A stretch of 64,000 nucleotides of DNA from Pseudomonas frederiksbergensis (lineage in GTDB: Bacteria > Pseudomonadota > Gammaproteobacteria > Pseudomonadales > Pseudomonadaceae), in the NCBI RefSeq assembly GCF_003732665.1, contig NZ_MOBP01000006.1, positions 186,001-250,000 of the forward strand, written 5' to 3'. The notes below the pieces were generated by a model. The model did not search any database. It saw only the letters and a list, made by a program, of their open reading frames with translations, and was not told where the DNA came from. The position numbers and the translations under genes are program-made. Position 1 is the stretch's first letter, and each line of letters opens with the position of its first letter. Positions 19,444 to 30,923 of this stretch are shown piece after piece.

Positions 19444-20769
19444 ATGACCGCACCGACTGCAATTCGCCGACTCAACGCTGCTGACCCGGATTTCGCGCAT
19501 CATCTGGATCATCTGCTGAGCTGGGAAAGTGTGTCTGACGACTCGGTCAATCAGCGGGTGCTGGACATCATCAAGGCTGTACGCGAGCGTGGCGATGCGG
19601 CACTGGTGGAATTCACCCAGAAGTTCGATGGCCTGCAGGTCGCCTCTATGGCCGACCTGATCCTGCCCCGCGAACGCCTGGAACTGGCCTTGACCCGCAT
19701 CACCGTGCCCCAGCGCGAAGCGTTGGAAAAAGCCGCGGCCCGGGTGCGCAGCTACCACGAAAAACAGAAACAGGACTCCTGGAGCTACACCGAAGCCGAC
19801 GGCACGGTGCTGGGCCAGAAGGTCACACCGCTGGATCGCGCAGGCCTGTACGTGCCGGGCGGCAAGGCGTCGTACCCGTCCTCGGTGCTGATGAACGCGA
19901 TTCCGGCGAAGGTGGCCGGCGTGACCGAAGTGGTCATGGTCGTGCCGACTCCGCGCGGTGAAATCAATGAACTGGTGCTGGCCGCCGCCTGCATCGCCGG
20001 CGTGGACCGGGTGTTCACCATCGGCGGCGCGCAAGCGGTTGCGGCGCTGGCCTACGGTACTGAAAGCGTGCCGAAGGTCGACAAAGTGGTTGGCCCGGGC
20101 AACATCTATGTCGCCACTGCCAAGCGTCACGTATTTGGTCAGGTCGGTATCGACATGATCGCGGGTCCGTCCGAGATCCTCGTGGTCTGCGACGGCCACA
20201 CCGATCCGGACTGGATCGCCATGGACCTGTTCTCCCAGGCCGAGCACGACGAAGACGCGCAGGCGATCCTGGTCAGCCCGGACGCCGAGTTCCTCGACAA
20301 GGTTGCCGCGAGCATCAGCAAATTGCTGCCGACCATGGAGCGCGCCGAGATCATCGAAACCTCGATCAATGGCCGTGGCGCACTGATCAAGGTGCGTGAC
20401 ATGGAACAAGCCATCGAAGTGGCGAACCGCATCGCGCCGGAGCACCTGGAATTGTCGGTCGCCGATCCACAAGCCTGGTTGCCGCTGATCCGCCACGCGG
20501 GTGCAATCTTCATGGGTCGCCACACTTCCGAAGCCCTGGGTGATTACTGCGCCGGTCCGAACCACGTGTTGCCGACTTCCGGCACTGCGCGTTTCTCGTC
20601 GCCGCTGGGGGTGTATGACTTCCAGAAACGCTCGTCGATCATCTTCTGCTCCGAGCAGGGGGCGTCTGAGCTGGGCAAGACCGCGTCCGTGCTGGCCCGT
20701 GGCGAGTCGCTGACTGCCCACGCCCGCAGCGCCGAATACCGCATCGTTGACGACAAGCAGGGGAACTGA
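19444..20769 (+). CDS. hisD: Histidinol dehydrogenase HisD
   Basis: Encodes 441 residues. It carries out the last two oxidations of histidine synthesis (histidinol to histidine, zinc- and NAD-dependent). Visible family segments are [40 protein letters not shown] and the zinc/catalytic [21 protein letters not shown]. The hisC start lies 2 nt after its stop. Confidence 0.97.
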   Translation: MTAPTAIRRLNAADPDFAHHLDHLLSWESVSDDSVNQRVLDIIKAVRERGDAALVEFTQKFDGLQVASMADLILPRERLELALTRITVPQREALEKAAARVRSYHEKQKQDSWSYTEADGTVLGQKVTPLDRAGLYVPGGKASYPSSVLMNAIPAKVAGVTEVVMVVPTPRGEINELVLAAACIAGVDRVFTIGGAQAVAALAYGTESVPKVDKVVGPGNIYVATAKRHVFGQVGIDMIAGPSEILVVCDGHTDPDWIAMDLFSQAEHDEDAQAILVSPDAEFLDKVAASISKLLPTMERAEIIETSINGRGALIKVRDMEQAIEVANRIAPEHLELSVADPQAWLPLIRHAGAIFMGRHTSEALGDYCAGPNHVLPTSGTARFSSPLGVYDFQKRSSIIFCSEQGASELGKTASVLARGESLTAHARSAEYRIVDDKQGN

Positions 20770-20771
20770 AC

Positions 20772-21824
20772 ATGAGTAAATTTTGGAGCCCGTTCGTCAA
20801 GGATCTGGTGCCTTACGTGCCGGGCGAGCAGCCGAAGCTGGCGAAACTGGTGAAGCTCAACACCAACGAAAACCCGTACGGCCCATCGCCAAAAGCCTTG
20901 GCCGCGATGCAGACCGAACTGAACGACAACCTGCGCCTGTATCCGGACCCGAACAGCGATCTGCTGAAGAACGCCGTGGCCAGCTATTACGGCGTGAAGG
21001 CCAATCAGGTGTTCCTCGGCAACGGTTCCGACGAAGTCCTGGCGCACATCTTTCACGGCTTGTTGCAACACGACAATCCGATCCTGTTTCCGGATATCAG
21101 CTACAGCTTCTACCCGGTGTACTGCGGGTTGTACGGCATTGCCTTCGACGCAGTGCCGCTGGACGCTCAGTTCCAGATCAACCCGGCGGACTACGCCAAG
21201 CCCAACGGCGGGATCATCTTCCCCAACCCGAACGCGCCGACCGGTTGCCTGTTGGCGCTGGACGCCGTGGAGCAAATCCTCAAGGGCAGTCCGGATTCGG
21301 TGGTGGTGGTCGATGAAGCCTATATCGACTTCGGCGGCGAAACCGCGATCAGCCTGGTGGACCGTTACCCGAACCTGCTGGTGACCCAGACCCTGTCCAA
21401 GTCCCGCTCGTTGGCGGGGCTGCGGGTCGGTCTGGCGGTGGGCCATCCGGACCTGATCGAGGCCCTGGAGCGGATCAAGAACAGCTTCAACTCCTACCCG
21501 CTGGATCGCCTGGCGAATGTCGGGGCGGCGGCGGCGTTCGAAGATCGCGAGTACTTCGACAAGACCTGCCGGTTGGTCATCGAGAACCGCGAGAAGGTTG
21601 TCGCTCAGCTGGAAGCGAAGGGTTTTGAAGTGCTGCCGTCAGCGGCCAACTTCATCTTCGCCCGCCACCCGCAACACGACGCGGCGGGGCTGGCGGCGAA
21701 GTTGCGTGAGCAGGGGGTGATCGTTCGGCACTTCAAGCAAGAGCGGATTGCCCAGTTCCTGCGGATCTCCATCGGCACGCCAGAACAGAACCAAGCCCTG
21801 ATCGACGGCCTCGGCGATCTCTAA
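20772..21824 (+). CDS. hisC: Histidinol-phosphate aminotransferase HisC
   Basis: Encodes 350 residues, a fold-type I PLP enzyme that makes histidinol phosphate from imidazole-acetol phosphate and glutamate. The Schiff-base lysine is in [25 protein letters not shown] and [10 protein letters not shown] are also visible. It is translationally close to hisD. A REP follows. The Pseudomonas paralogue distinction (HisC1 or HisC2) is not resolved by sequence alone, but the hisG-hisD linkage suggests the HisC1 type. Confidence 0.94.
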   Translation: MSKFWSPFVKDLVPYVPGEQPKLAKLVKLNTNENPYGPSPKALAAMQTELNDNLRLYPDPNSDLLKNAVASYYGVKANQVFLGNGSDEVLAHIFHGLLQHDNPILFPDISYSFYPVYCGLYGIAFDAVPLDAQFQINPADYAKPNGGIIFPNPNAPTGCLLALDAVEQILKGSPDSVVVVDEAYIDFGGETAISLVDRYPNLLVTQTLSKSRSLAGLRVGLAVGHPDLIEALERIKNSFNSYPLDRLANVGAAAAFEDREYFDKTCRLVIENREKVVAQLEAKGFEVLPSAANFIFARHPQHDAAGLAAKLREQGVIVRHFKQERIAQFLRISIGTPEQNQALIDGLGDL

Positions 21825-21839
21825 ACCAACACTGCCCTT

Positions 21840-21928
21840 GTAGGGGCAAGGCTTGCTCGCGAAGGCGGCTTAACAGTCAACGATGATGTTGGATGTTGCG
21901 GCCCCATCGCGAGCAAGCTCGCTCCCAC
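21840..21928. repeat. REP palindrome pair
   Basis: The left arm GTAGGGGCAAGGCTTGCTCG is a diverged copy; the right arm ends AGCTCGCTCCCAC. It lies between hisC and the orphan gene at 21965. Confidence 0.75.
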
Positions 21929-21964
21929 AATGTTTTTTGGTGGCTGCTTACATTTAAGATCGTT

Positions 21965-22351
21965 CTAACTACGTAGCAAGCGGAATGTACCTTCCACCTC
22001 GGAATCATCTTCGAGCTTGAACTCAAAAGAGCCACTACCAAGTGTCATGCGATTTTCGAGTTTTAGTATCAAATGTCCGCTTTCGACTTTAAAGAACTCC
22101 CCGTCCGGGTCTATGAATTGCCATTCCAGTTGACGCCAATCTTCGGTGGGGTATGGAATGAGGTACACGCCGTCTACGTTCTGCACGGGAAATCCGAAAG
22201 CCACCCCAGCTCGATTGTCACCACCGACACTGCCCACAATCATCCAACCATTGAGGCCGGATCTGAAGGAAGGGTCGATTGCGCTGAATACGTCTCCGTT
22301 CTTACGGCCGTATGTTAAGTAGTACTCGGATTTAGTGTTATCGATGGTCAT
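21965..22351 (-). CDS. Hypothetical protein flanked by REPs
   Basis: Encodes 128 residues (MTIDNTKSEYYLTYGRKNGDVFSAIDP). I do not recognise a family. The protein is acidic, rich in aromatic and beta-forming residues, and has no signal peptide or membrane segment. The end (GSFEFKLEDDSEVEGTFRLLRS) looks like a beta-sandwich edge. The DNA is visibly AT-richer than hisC and algW, and REP pairs lie on both sides. In P. aeruginosa hisC1 and algW are neighbours, so this gene looks like an insertion. The complete frame, ATG and distinct composition support it being real. Confidence 0.65.
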   Translation of the reverse strand: MTIDNTKSEYYLTYGRKNGDVFSAIDPSFRSGLNGWMIVGSVGGDNRAGVAFGFPVQNVDGVYLIPYPTEDWRQLEWQFIDPDGEFFKVESGHLILKLENRMTLGSGSFEFKLEDDSEVEGTFRLLRS

Positions 22352-22482
22352 GGCTCACTCCTCGTAGAAAAGTTAATTCCAATAGGTAGGGCCAGCCTAA
22401 GTGTTTTAGCGAGCGATAACGACTGTCAGAAATAACAGTAGGAAAGGCTGTTTTGGAATAAATGGAACAAGTTCTAATACCT

Positions 22483-22572
22483 GTAGGAGCGAGGCTTGCC
22501 CGCGAAGGCGTCATATCAAACGACATCATCGCTGACTGACCTGACGCCTTCGCGGGCAAGCCTCGCTCCTAC
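22483..22572. repeat. REP palindrome pair (GTAGGAGCGAGGC type)
   Basis: Arms GTAGGAGCGAGGCTTGCCCG and the complement ending AAGCCTCGCTCCTAC flank a GACGCC/GGCGTC core. It sits directly downstream of algW. Confidence 0.85.
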
Positions 22573-22591
22573 AGGGTTTTGTGGCGTCTGG

Positions 22592-23746
<1,155 letters not shown>

Positions 23747-23800
23747 TAAGCAAGTCCTGGAAAGGTTGCAGGTGGTATGAGACCGCCCATAATGTCGCGC

Positions 23801-23806
23801 ATTATA
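23801..23806 (-). promoter_or_regulatory. Candidate -10 box for algW
   Basis: On the minus strand the hexamer is TATAAT, 55 nt upstream of the algW start. The -35 region at 17-nt spacing is poor (CGTTCA), so confidence is low. Confidence 0.35.
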
Positions 23807-23848
23807 CGAGGCGAGCGCGCCTCTGAACGGGATATTTAGGAGTCTTTT

Positions 23849-24607
23849 ATGGCCGTCGCCCTGAGCACCCTGGTCGAAGAAGCCGACCGTTACCTTAACA
23901 GTTCAAAGATCGCCGACTACTGCCCAAATGGCTTGCAGGTCGAAGGTCGTCCGCAAGTGATGCGCATCGTCAGCGGCGTGACCGCCAGCCAGGCGCTGCT
24001 GGACGCGGCGGTCGAGGCCAAGGCCGATCTGGTGCTGGTGCATCACGGCTATTTCTGGAAAGGCGAGAACCCGTGCATCACCGGCATGAAGCAGCGCCGG
24101 TTGAAAACCCTGCTCAAGCACGACATCAGTCTGCTGTCGTATCACTTGCCGCTGGATTTGCACCCGGATGTCGGCAACAACGTGCAACTGGCGCGTCAGT
24201 TGGACATCACCGTCGAAGGCCCGCTGGACCCCGACAACCTGAAAATCGTCGGCCTGGTCGGCTCCCTGAGTGAACCGATGACCCCTCGCGACTTTGCCCG
24301 TCGAGTGCAGGAAGTCATGGGGCGCGAGCCGTTGCTGATTGAAGGCAGCGAGATGATTCGCCGCGTTGGCTGGTGCACCGGTGGCGGCCAAGGCTATATC
24401 GATCAAGCCGTACTGGCCGGGGTCGATCTGTACCTCAGCGGCGAAGCGTCAGAGCAGACGTTCCACAGCGCCCGGGAAAACGACGTCAGCTTCATCGCTG
24501 CCGGGCATCACGCCACCGAGCGCTATGGCGTGCAGGCGCTGGGGGATTACCTGGCTCGGCGGTTTGCCGTGGAGCACATCTTCATCGATTGCCCGAATCC
24601 GATCTGA
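23849..24607 (+). CDS. Nif3-like dinuclear metal-centre protein (YbgI family)
   Basis: Encodes 252 residues of the NIF3/YbgI family. Metal-ligand segments are visible: VLVHHGYFWKG near residue 62 and FIAAGHHATERYG near residue 217. It is related to GTP cyclohydrolase I type 2, but its substrate is unknown. GGAG precedes the ATG. It lies divergent from algW and upstream of cysD, as in P. aeruginosa. Confidence 0.9.
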   Translation: MAVALSTLVEEADRYLNSSKIADYCPNGLQVEGRPQVMRIVSGVTASQALLDAAVEAKADLVLVHHGYFWKGENPCITGMKQRRLKTLLKHDISLLSYHLPLDLHPDVGNNVQLARQLDITVEGPLDPDNLKIVGLVGSLSEPMTPRDFARRVQEVMGREPLLIEGSEMIRRVGWCTGGGQGYIDQAVLAGVDLYLSGEASEQTFHSARENDVSFIAAGHHATERYGVQALGDYLARRFAVEHIFIDCPNPI

Positions 24608-24628
24608 GATCCACCACGGCTCAAAATT

Positions 24629-24716
24629 GTGGGAGCGGGCTTGCTCGCGAAAGCGGTGTGTCAGTCGCCATCAATGTTGGATGTGAGTCAGCATTCGCGA
24701 GCAAGCCCGCTCCCAC
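24629..24716. repeat. REP palindrome pair (GTGGGAGCGGGC type)
   Basis: Arms GTGGGAGCGGGCTTGCTCG and the complement ending AAGCCCGCTCCCAC. It lies between the Nif3-like gene and the cysD promoter region. Confidence 0.85.
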
Positions 24717-24742
24717 ATTGGATCTGTGGTGGCCAAACGCAG

Positions 24743-24760
24743 GGGTATATTCATATACCC
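24743..24760. promoter_or_regulatory. Palindrome upstream of cysD
   Basis: GGGTATAT-TC-ATATACCC is a perfect 8+2+8 inverted repeat, about 104 nt before the cysD ATG. It is a candidate operator for sulfur control (CysB or another regulator). No direct match to a known consensus is claimed. Confidence 0.5.
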
Positions 24761-24863
24761 TTTCGATCTAGTTGGCGTCCTGATTAGAAGGGGGCGCTGT
24801 GCTAGGATTCCCCGCTCGAACACGGCCCGCTGGCCGTCCATAAGATCGTTTTCGTGAGTAGCC

Positions 24864-25781
24864 ATGGTCGACAAACTGACGCATCTGAAACAGCTGGAGG
24901 CCGAAAGCATCCACATCATCCGCGAGGTCGCCGCCGAGTTCGATAACCCGGTGATGCTGTACTCCGTCGGTAAAGATTCCGCCGTGATGCTGCACCTTGC
25001 ACGCAAGGCATTCTTCCCGGGCAAGCTGCCGTTCCCGGTGATGCACGTCGACACCCGGTGGAAGTTCAAGGAAATGTACGCGTTCCGCGATCGCATGGTC
25101 GAAGAACTGGGCCTGGACCTGATCGTCCACGTCAACCCCGATGGCGTCGCGCAGGGTATCAACCCGCTGACCCACGGCAGTGCCAAGCACACCGACATCA
25201 TGAAAACCGAAGGCCTGAAACAGGCCCTCGACAAGTATGGTTTCGACGCCGCTTTCGGTGGTGCCCGCCGCGACGAAGAGAAGTCCCGTGCCAAAGAGCG
25301 CGTGTATTCCTTCCGCGACACCAAGCACCGCTGGGACCCGAAAAACCAGCGTCCAGAGCTGTGGAACGTCTACAACGGCAACGTCAACAAGGGCGAATCC
25401 ATTCGTGTGTTCCCGTTGTCGAACTGGACCGAACTGGACATCTGGCAGTACATCTACCTCGAAGGCATACCGATCGTGCCGCTGTATTTCGCCGCCGAGC
25501 GCGACGTTATCGAGATGAACGGCACCTGGATCATGATCGACGACGAACGCCTGCTCAATCACCTGAGCGACGAAGACAAGGCGCGCATCGTCAAGAAGAA
25601 GGTGCGCTTCCGCACACTGGGCGACTACCCGTTGACGGGTGCGGTCGAGTCCGAGGCCACCAGCCTGACCGACATCATTCAGGAAATGCTCCTGACGCGA
25701 ACTTCCGAACGCCAGGGCCGGGTCATCGACCACGATGGCGCAGGCTCGATGGAAGAAAAGAAACGTCAGGGTTATTTCTAA
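24864..25781 (+). CDS. cysD: Sulfate adenylyltransferase subunit 2 CysD
   Basis: Encodes 305 residues of the PAPS-reductase-like ATP pyrophosphatase fold with the PP-loop [17 protein letters not shown]. With CysN it activates sulfate to adenosine 5'-phosphosulfate in the cytoplasm. Conserved [16 protein letters not shown] and [20 protein letters not shown] are visible. It is 9 nt upstream of cysNC in the same operon. A long antisense frame opposite both genes is a coding shadow. Confidence 0.97.
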   Translation: MVDKLTHLKQLEAESIHIIREVAAEFDNPVMLYSVGKDSAVMLHLARKAFFPGKLPFPVMHVDTRWKFKEMYAFRDRMVEELGLDLIVHVNPDGVAQGINPLTHGSAKHTDIMKTEGLKQALDKYGFDAAFGGARRDEEKSRAKERVYSFRDTKHRWDPKNQRPELWNVYNGNVNKGESIRVFPLSNWTELDIWQYIYLEGIPIVPLYFAAERDVIEMNGTWIMIDDERLLNHLSDEDKARIVKKKVRFRTLGDYPLTGAVESEATSLTDIIQEMLLTRTSERQGRVIDHDGAGSMEEKKRQGYF

Positions 25782-25790
25782 GGGGTTGTC

Positions 25791-27689
25791 ATGTCGCACG
25801 TATCTGATTTGATCAGCGAGGACATCCTCGCCTACCTGGGCCAGCACGAACGCAAGGAAATGCTGCGCTTCCTGACTTGTGGCAACGTCGACGACGGCAA
25901 GAGCACCCTGATCGGGCGCCTGCTGCACGACTCCAAGATGATCTACGAAGATCACTTGGAAGCCATTACCCGCGACTCGAAAAAAGTCGGCACCACCGGC
26001 GAAGACATCGACCTGGCGTTGCTGGTCGACGGCCTGCAGGCCGAGCGGGAGCAGGGCATCACCATTGATGTCGCTTACCGTTATTTCTCCACCGCCAAGC
26101 GCAAATTCATCATCGCCGATACCCCTGGCCATGAGCAGTACACCCGCAACATGGCCACCGGTGCGTCCACCTGTGACCTGGCGATCATCCTGGTCGATGC
26201 CCGTTACGGCGTGCAGACCCAGACCCGTCGCCACAGCTTTATCGCCTCGTTGCTCGGCATCAAGCACATCGTGGTTGCCATCAACAAGATGGACCTCAAT
26301 GGCTTCGACGAAAGCGTGTTCGAGTCGATCAAGGCCGATTACCTGAAGTTCGCCGACGGCATCGCGTTCAAGCCGACCACCATGGCGTTCGTGCCGATGT
26401 CGGCCCTGAAAGGCGACAACGTGGTGAACAAGTCCGAGCGCTCGCCGTGGTACACCGGCCAGTCGCTGATGGAAATTCTCGAGACCGTCGAAATCGCCAA
26501 CGATCGCAACTACACCGACCTGCGTTTCCCGGTGCAGTACGTCAACCGTCCGAACCTGAACTTCCGTGGTTTCGCCGGCACCCTGGCCAGCGGCATCGTG
26601 CACAAGGGCGACGAAGTCGTTGTCCTGCCGTCGGGCAAAAGCAGCCGCGTGAAATCCATCGTCACTTTTGAAGGTGAGCTGGAACACGCAGGTCCAGGTC
26701 AGGCCGTTACGCTGACCATGGAAGACGAGATCGACATCTCTCGCGGCGACTTGCTGGTACACGCCGACAACCTGCCGCAAGTGACTGACGCCTTCGACGC
26801 CATGCTGGTGTGGATGGCTGAAGAGCCGATGCTGCCGGGCAAGAAATACGACATCAAACGTGCCACGTCTTACGTGCCGGGTTCGATCACCAGCATCGTC
26901 AACCGCGTTGACGTGAACACCCTGGAAGAAGGGCCGGCCAGTTCGTTGAACCTCAACGAAATCGGTCGGGTCAAGGTCAGTCTCGACGCCGCCATCGCAC
27001 TCGATGGATACGCGAGCAACCGCACCACCGGTTCGTTCATCGTCATCGATCGCTTGACCAACGGCACCGTCGCCGCCGGCATGATCATCGCTCATCCATC
27101 GGCTCATGGTGGCAGCACGCACCACGGGAAACTGGCCCACGTTGCGACTGAAGAACGCGCCCAGCGCTTCGGCCAGCAACCGGCCACCGTGTTGTTCAGC
27201 GGCTTGTCCGGTGCCGGCAAAAGCACGTTGGCGTACGCGGTTGAACGCAAGCTGTTCGACATGGGCCGTGCGGTGTTCGTGCTCGATGGCCAGAACCTGC
27301 GTCACGACCTGAACAAAGGTCTGCCGCAGGATCGTTCTGGGCGTACCGAGAACTGGCGTCGTGCCGCGCATGTGGCGCGTCAGTTCAACGAGGCCGGCCT
27401 GCTGACCCTGGCGGCGTTCGTTGCGCCGAGTGCTGAAGGGCGTGAGCAGGCCAAGGACCTGATCGGCAAGGAGCGTCTGCTGACGGTCTACGTCCAGGCC
27501 TCGCCGGCGGTGTGTGCCGAACGTGATCCGCAAGGTTTGTACGCGGCCGGTGGCGACAACATCCCGGGCGACTCCTTCCCGTACGACGTGCCGCTTGATG
27601 CCGACCTTGTGGTCGATACCCAGTCGCTGTCGCTGGAAGAAAGCGTCAAGCAAGTGTTGGATCTGCTGCGTAGCCGCGGTGCGATCTAA
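25791..27689 (+). CDS. cysNC: Bifunctional sulfate adenylyltransferase GTPase / APS kinase CysNC
   Basis: Encodes 632 residues. The N-terminal part is an EF-Tu-like GTPase with [25 protein letters not shown] and NKMDL, which drives CysD. After about residue 455 an APS kinase domain follows, with Walker [25 protein letters not shown] and the [11 protein letters not shown] segment, which makes PAPS. The CysN-CysC fusion is normal in Pseudomonas. An intrinsic terminator follows the stop. Confidence 0.96.
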   Translation: MSHVSDLISEDILAYLGQHERKEMLRFLTCGNVDDGKSTLIGRLLHDSKMIYEDHLEAITRDSKKVGTTGEDIDLALLVDGLQAEREQGITIDVAYRYFSTAKRKFIIADTPGHEQYTRNMATGASTCDLAIILVDARYGVQTQTRRHSFIASLLGIKHIVVAINKMDLNGFDESVFESIKADYLKFADGIAFKPTTMAFVPMSALKGDNVVNKSERSPWYTGQSLMEILETVEIANDRNYTDLRFPVQYVNRPNLNFRGFAGTLASGIVHKGDEVVVLPSGKSSRVKSIVTFEGELEHAGPGQAVTLTMEDEIDISRGDLLVHADNLPQVTDAFDAMLVWMAEEPMLPGKKYDIKRATSYVPGSITSIVNRVDVNTLEEGPASSLNLNEIGRVKVSLDAAIALDGYASNRTTGSFIVIDRLTNGTVAAGMIIAHPSAHGGSTHHGKLAHVATEERAQRFGQQPATVLFSGLSGAGKSTLAYAVERKLFDMGRAVFVLDGQNLRHDLNKGLPQDRSGRTENWRRAAHVARQFNEAGLLTLAAFVAPSAEGREQAKDLIGKERLLTVYVQASPAVCAERDPQGLYAAGGDNIPGDSFPYDVPLDADLVVDTQSLSLEESVKQVLDLLRSRGAI

Positions 27690-27704
27690 GCGCTAGCAGC
27701 CCAT

Positions 27705-27743
27705 AAAAAACCCGCCGGTGAGTGATCATCGGCGGGTTTTTTT
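27705..27743 (+). terminator. Intrinsic terminator after cysNC
   Basis: AAAAAACCCGCCG pairs with CGGCGGGTTTTTTT around a loop of about 12 nt. The A-run before the stem could also let it work leftward. Confidence 0.9.
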
Positions 27744-27763
27744 GTGTCTTGCACTATTCCAAT

Positions 27764-27851
27764 GTGGGAGCGGGCTTGCTCGCGAAGGCGTCGTGTCAGT
27801 CACCATCAATGTCTACTGACAGACCGCTTTCGCGAGCAAGCCCGCTCCCAC
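27764..27851. repeat. REP palindrome pair (GTGGGAGCGGGC type)
   Basis: Arms GTGGGAGCGGGCTTGCTCG and the complement ending CCCGCTCCCAC, between the converging cysNC and the acyltransferase gene. Confidence 0.85.
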
Positions 27852-27857
27852 AGGGGA

Positions 27858-28763
27858 TCAATGACTGCCTGGGAATTCACGGTGCATCTGCACCAACTGC
27901 GCATCCTTGTCTTCCCACAGCTGATTGATCCAGCCCTGGAACTGCAAGCGATACTCGCCGTCCTGGTCGTAGTTCTTGCCAATGAACTGCGGCGGAATTT
28001 TCAGCTCCTGAAAATGCACCACTACATCCTTCACATTCCCGCAGAGCAGATCCCAGTAACCCGGACGCCCGCCCGGATAGTGAATGGTCACGTTAACGAT
28101 CGACTCAAGCTGTTCACCCATGGCATCGAGCACAAACGCAATGCCGCCCGCCTTGGGTTTGAGCAGGTACTTGAACGGCGATTTCTGCTGCGCATGCTTG
28201 CCCTCGGTAAACCGCGTGCCTTCGACGAAGTTGAAAATCCCCACCGGGTTGTTGCGGAATTTGTCGCAGGTCTTGCGGGTGGTTTCCAGGTCCTTGCCTT
28301 TCTTCTCCGGGTGTTTTTCCAGGTAAGCCTTGGAGTAGCGTTTCATAAACGGAAACCCGAGCGCCCACCAGGCCAGGCCAATCACCGGGACCCAGATCAG
28401 CTCTTGCTTGAGAAAGAACTTCAGCGGCTGAATACGGCGGTTGAGCACGTATTGCAGGACCATGATGTCGACCCAGCTCTGGTGGTTGCTGGTGATCAAA
28501 TACGAGTGCTGATAGTCCAGGCCTTCAAGACCGCTTAGATGCCAGCGGGTGCGGCAGACCAGTTTCATCCAGGCCTTGTTGTTGCTGATCCAGGCTTCGT
28601 GGATGTGGTTCATCAGCCAGAGCGTGAAGCGCTGGGTGAGGGCGAAGGGCAGCACTTTGAACAGCGCCACGAGGAACAGAATCGAGCAGAGCAGAATGGT
28701 ATTCAGGGCCAGCAACAACGATGCAATCACACCGCGCACGGCGGCAGGCAGGAAATCCAGCAT
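27858..28763 (-). CDS. Lysophospholipid acyltransferase family protein (YihG-like)
   Basis: Encodes 301 residues with one or two N-terminal membrane helices (about 10-45). The PlsC-type catalytic motif is NHQSWVD (His94, Asp99), and the acceptor motif FVEGTRFT is near residue 180. It probably acylates lysophosphatidic acid or a related lipid at the inner membrane. It starts immediately after the pta stop, so the two are likely cotranscribed, as in P. aeruginosa. The exact substrate cannot be read from sequence. Confidence 0.88.
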   Translation of the reverse strand: MLDFLPAAVRGVIASLLLALNTILLCSILFLVALFKVLPFALTQRFTLWLMNHIHEAWISNNKAWMKLVCRTRWHLSGLEGLDYQHSYLITSNHQSWVDIMVLQYVLNRRIQPLKFFLKQELIWVPVIGLAWWALGFPFMKRYSKAYLEKHPEKKGKDLETTRKTCDKFRNNPVGIFNFVEGTRFTEGKHAQQKSPFKYLLKPKAGGIAFVLDAMGEQLESIVNVTIHYPGGRPGYWDLLCGNVKDVVVHFQELKIPPQFIGKNYDQDGEYRLQFQGWINQLWEDKDAQLVQMHREFPGSH

Positions 28764-30863
28764 TTAAAGATCCATAGGTCGGTTGGCAGCTTGAATCGCG
28801 GTCAACGCGATGGTGTACACGATGTCATCGACTTGCGCGCCACGGGGCAGGTCGTTCACCGGTTTGCGCAGGCCTTGCAGCATCGGGCCGAGGCTCACGC
28901 AATCGGCACTGCGTTGCACGGCTTTGTGAGTGGTGTTGCCGGTGTTCAGGTCGGGGAACACGAACACCGTGGCGCGACCGGCCACCTGGCTGTTCGGCGC
29001 CAGTTGCTTAGCGACGGTTTCGTTGGCGGCGGCGTCGTACTGCAACGGGCCGTCGATCAGCAGCGAGTGCTGTTGTTCGTGGGCGAGCAACGTCGCTTCA
29101 CGAACCTTCTCGACTTCTTCGCCGCTGGCGGATTCACCGCTGGAGTAACTGATCATCGCCACCCGTGGCGTGATGCCGAACGCGGCGGCCGAGTCGGCGC
29201 TTTGCAGGGCGATCTCCGCCAGTTCGCTGGCGCTCGGGTGCGGGTTCATCACGCAGTCGCCGTAGACCAGCACTTCCTCGGGGAAGAGCATGAAGAACAC
29301 CGACGACACCAGTGTGCAGCCCGGCGCCGTTTTAATCAGTTGCAGGGCCGGGCGGATGGTGTTGGCGGTGGAGTGAATGACCCCGGACACCAGGCCATCG
29401 ACTTCATCCAGCGCCAGCATCATGGTGCCGATCACTACAGTGTCTTCCAGTTGCTGCTCGGCCATCGGCGCGTTGAGGCTTTTGCTTTTGCGCAGGGCCA
29501 CCATCGGTTCGATGTAGTTACCGCGAATCAAATCCGGATCGAGAATCTCCAAACCGGGTGGCAACTCGATGCCTTGGGCGCGGGCCACGGCCTCGACGTC
29601 CGCCGGTTTGGCCAGCAATACGCAACGGGCGATGCCCCGGGCCTGGCAGATCGCGGCGGCCTGCACGGTCAGCGGTTCGCTGCCTTCAGGCAACACGATG
29701 CGCTTGTTCGCAGCCTGGGCGCGCTGGATCAATTGATAACGGAACACCGCTGGCGACAGCCGCATTTCCCGTGGCGTACCGCAGCGCTGGTGCAGCCATT
29801 TGGCATCGAGATGACTGGCGACGAAATCGGTGATGATCTCCGCACGCTCGCGGTCGTCGATCGGGATTTCCTTGTTCAAGCCGTTCAACTGGTTGGCCGT
29901 GTCGTAGGAGCCAGTGCTCACCGACAACACCGGCAGGCCGGCCTGCAAGGCGCCGCGACAGAGGTCCATGATCCGTGGATCGGGCAGGGTGTCGCTGGTC
30001 AGCAACAGGCCGGCCAGGGGCACGCCGTTCATGGCGGCGAGGCTGACGGCGAGAATGATGTCGTCGCGATCGCCGGGGGTCACCACCAGTACGCCGGGCT
30101 TGAGCAGCTCCACGGTGTTGCGCATGGTGCGGGCGCAGATGATGATTTTGGTCATGCGCCGGGTTTCGTAGTCACCGGCGTTGAGAATCTGCGCGCCCAT
30201 CAGGTCCGCCACGTCGCGGGTGCGCGGGGCGTTCAGTTCCGGCTGGAACGGGATGCAACCGAGCAGGCGGAAATCACCGGTGCGCAGCAGCGGCGAATGT
30301 TCCTTCAGGCGCGAGGCGAAGGCCTCCATGCTTTCGTCAGTCTTGACCTTGTTGAGGATCACGCCGAGCACTTTCGGGTCTTTCGGCCCGCCAAACAATT
30401 GCGCCTGCAACTCCACCCGACCGGAGAGTTCGGTCAGGGCTTCGCTTTCCGGTGCCGAGACCAGGATCACGTCGGCATCCAGGCTTTTCGCCAAGTGCAG
30501 ATTGACCCGGGCGGCGTAGCTGGCGCTGCGGGTCGGGACCATGCCTTCGACCACCAGCACGTCTTTGCCGACGGCCGCCTGCTGATACAGGGTGATGATT
30601 TCTTCGAGCAGTTCATCCAGTTGACCGTCGCCGAGCATGCGCTCGACATGGGCCAGGCCCAGGGGTTGCGGCGGCTTGAGGCCGTGGGTGCGCGCCACCA
30701 GTTCGGTGGAGCGCTCTGGGCCGGTGTCGCCCGGATGCGGCTGGGCAATCGGTTTGAAAAAGCCGACTTTGAGGCCGGCTCGCTCAAGGGTGCGCACCAG
30801 CCCGAGGCTGATGGAGGTCAGACCCACACCAAAATCGGTGGGCGCGATAAAAAAAGTTTGCAT
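28764..30863 (-). CDS. pta: Phosphate acetyltransferase Pta
   Basis: Encodes 699 residues from the ATG at 30863 (MQTFFIAPTDFGVGLTSISLGLVRTLE). It has an N-terminal BioD-like P-loop domain, a central DRTGG domain (about 215-330) and a C-terminal PTA/PTB catalytic domain (about 375-695: VLPEGSEPLTVQAAAICQARG, SSGESASGEEVEKVREA, VFPDLNTGNTTHKAVQRS). It interconverts acetyl-CoA and acetyl phosphate. An earlier in-frame ATG at 30899 lacks family similarity. ackA is not adjacent. Confidence 0.95.
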   Translation of the reverse strand: MQTFFIAPTDFGVGLTSISLGLVRTLERAGLKVGFFKPIAQPHPGDTGPERSTELVARTHGLKPPQPLGLAHVERMLGDGQLDELLEEIITLYQQAAVGKDVLVVEGMVPTRSASYAARVNLHLAKSLDADVILVSAPESEALTELSGRVELQAQLFGGPKDPKVLGVILNKVKTDESMEAFASRLKEHSPLLRTGDFRLLGCIPFQPELNAPRTRDVADLMGAQILNAGDYETRRMTKIIICARTMRNTVELLKPGVLVVTPGDRDDIILAVSLAAMNGVPLAGLLLTSDTLPDPRIMDLCRGALQAGLPVLSVSTGSYDTANQLNGLNKEIPIDDRERAEIITDFVASHLDAKWLHQRCGTPREMRLSPAVFRYQLIQRAQAANKRIVLPEGSEPLTVQAAAICQARGIARCVLLAKPADVEAVARAQGIELPPGLEILDPDLIRGNYIEPMVALRKSKSLNAPMAEQQLEDTVVIGTMMLALDEVDGLVSGVIHSTANTIRPALQLIKTAPGCTLVSSVFFMLFPEEVLVYGDCVMNPHPSASELAEIALQSADSAAAFGITPRVAMISYSSGESASGEEVEKVREATLLAHEQQHSLLIDGPLQYDAAANETVAKQLAPNSQVAGRATVFVFPDLNTGNTTHKAVQRSADCVSLGPMLQGLRKPVNDLPRGAQVDDIVYTIALTAIQAANRPMDL

Positions 30864-30923
30864 GCGGATTCTCTGGAGGTGCATGGCAGTGGTGATCATC
30901 TATAACTGACGATCTACCGAAAT

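Noticed and set aside
24768..27653. 961-codon open frame opposite cysD-cysNC
   Set aside because: The opposite strand encodes two clear sulfate-activation enzymes; the antisense frame is compositional (His/Val/Gly-rich shadow) and spans two genes.
28539..30905. 788-codon open frame opposite pta
   Set aside because: It mirrors the Pta coding frame and has shadow composition with no recognisable domains.
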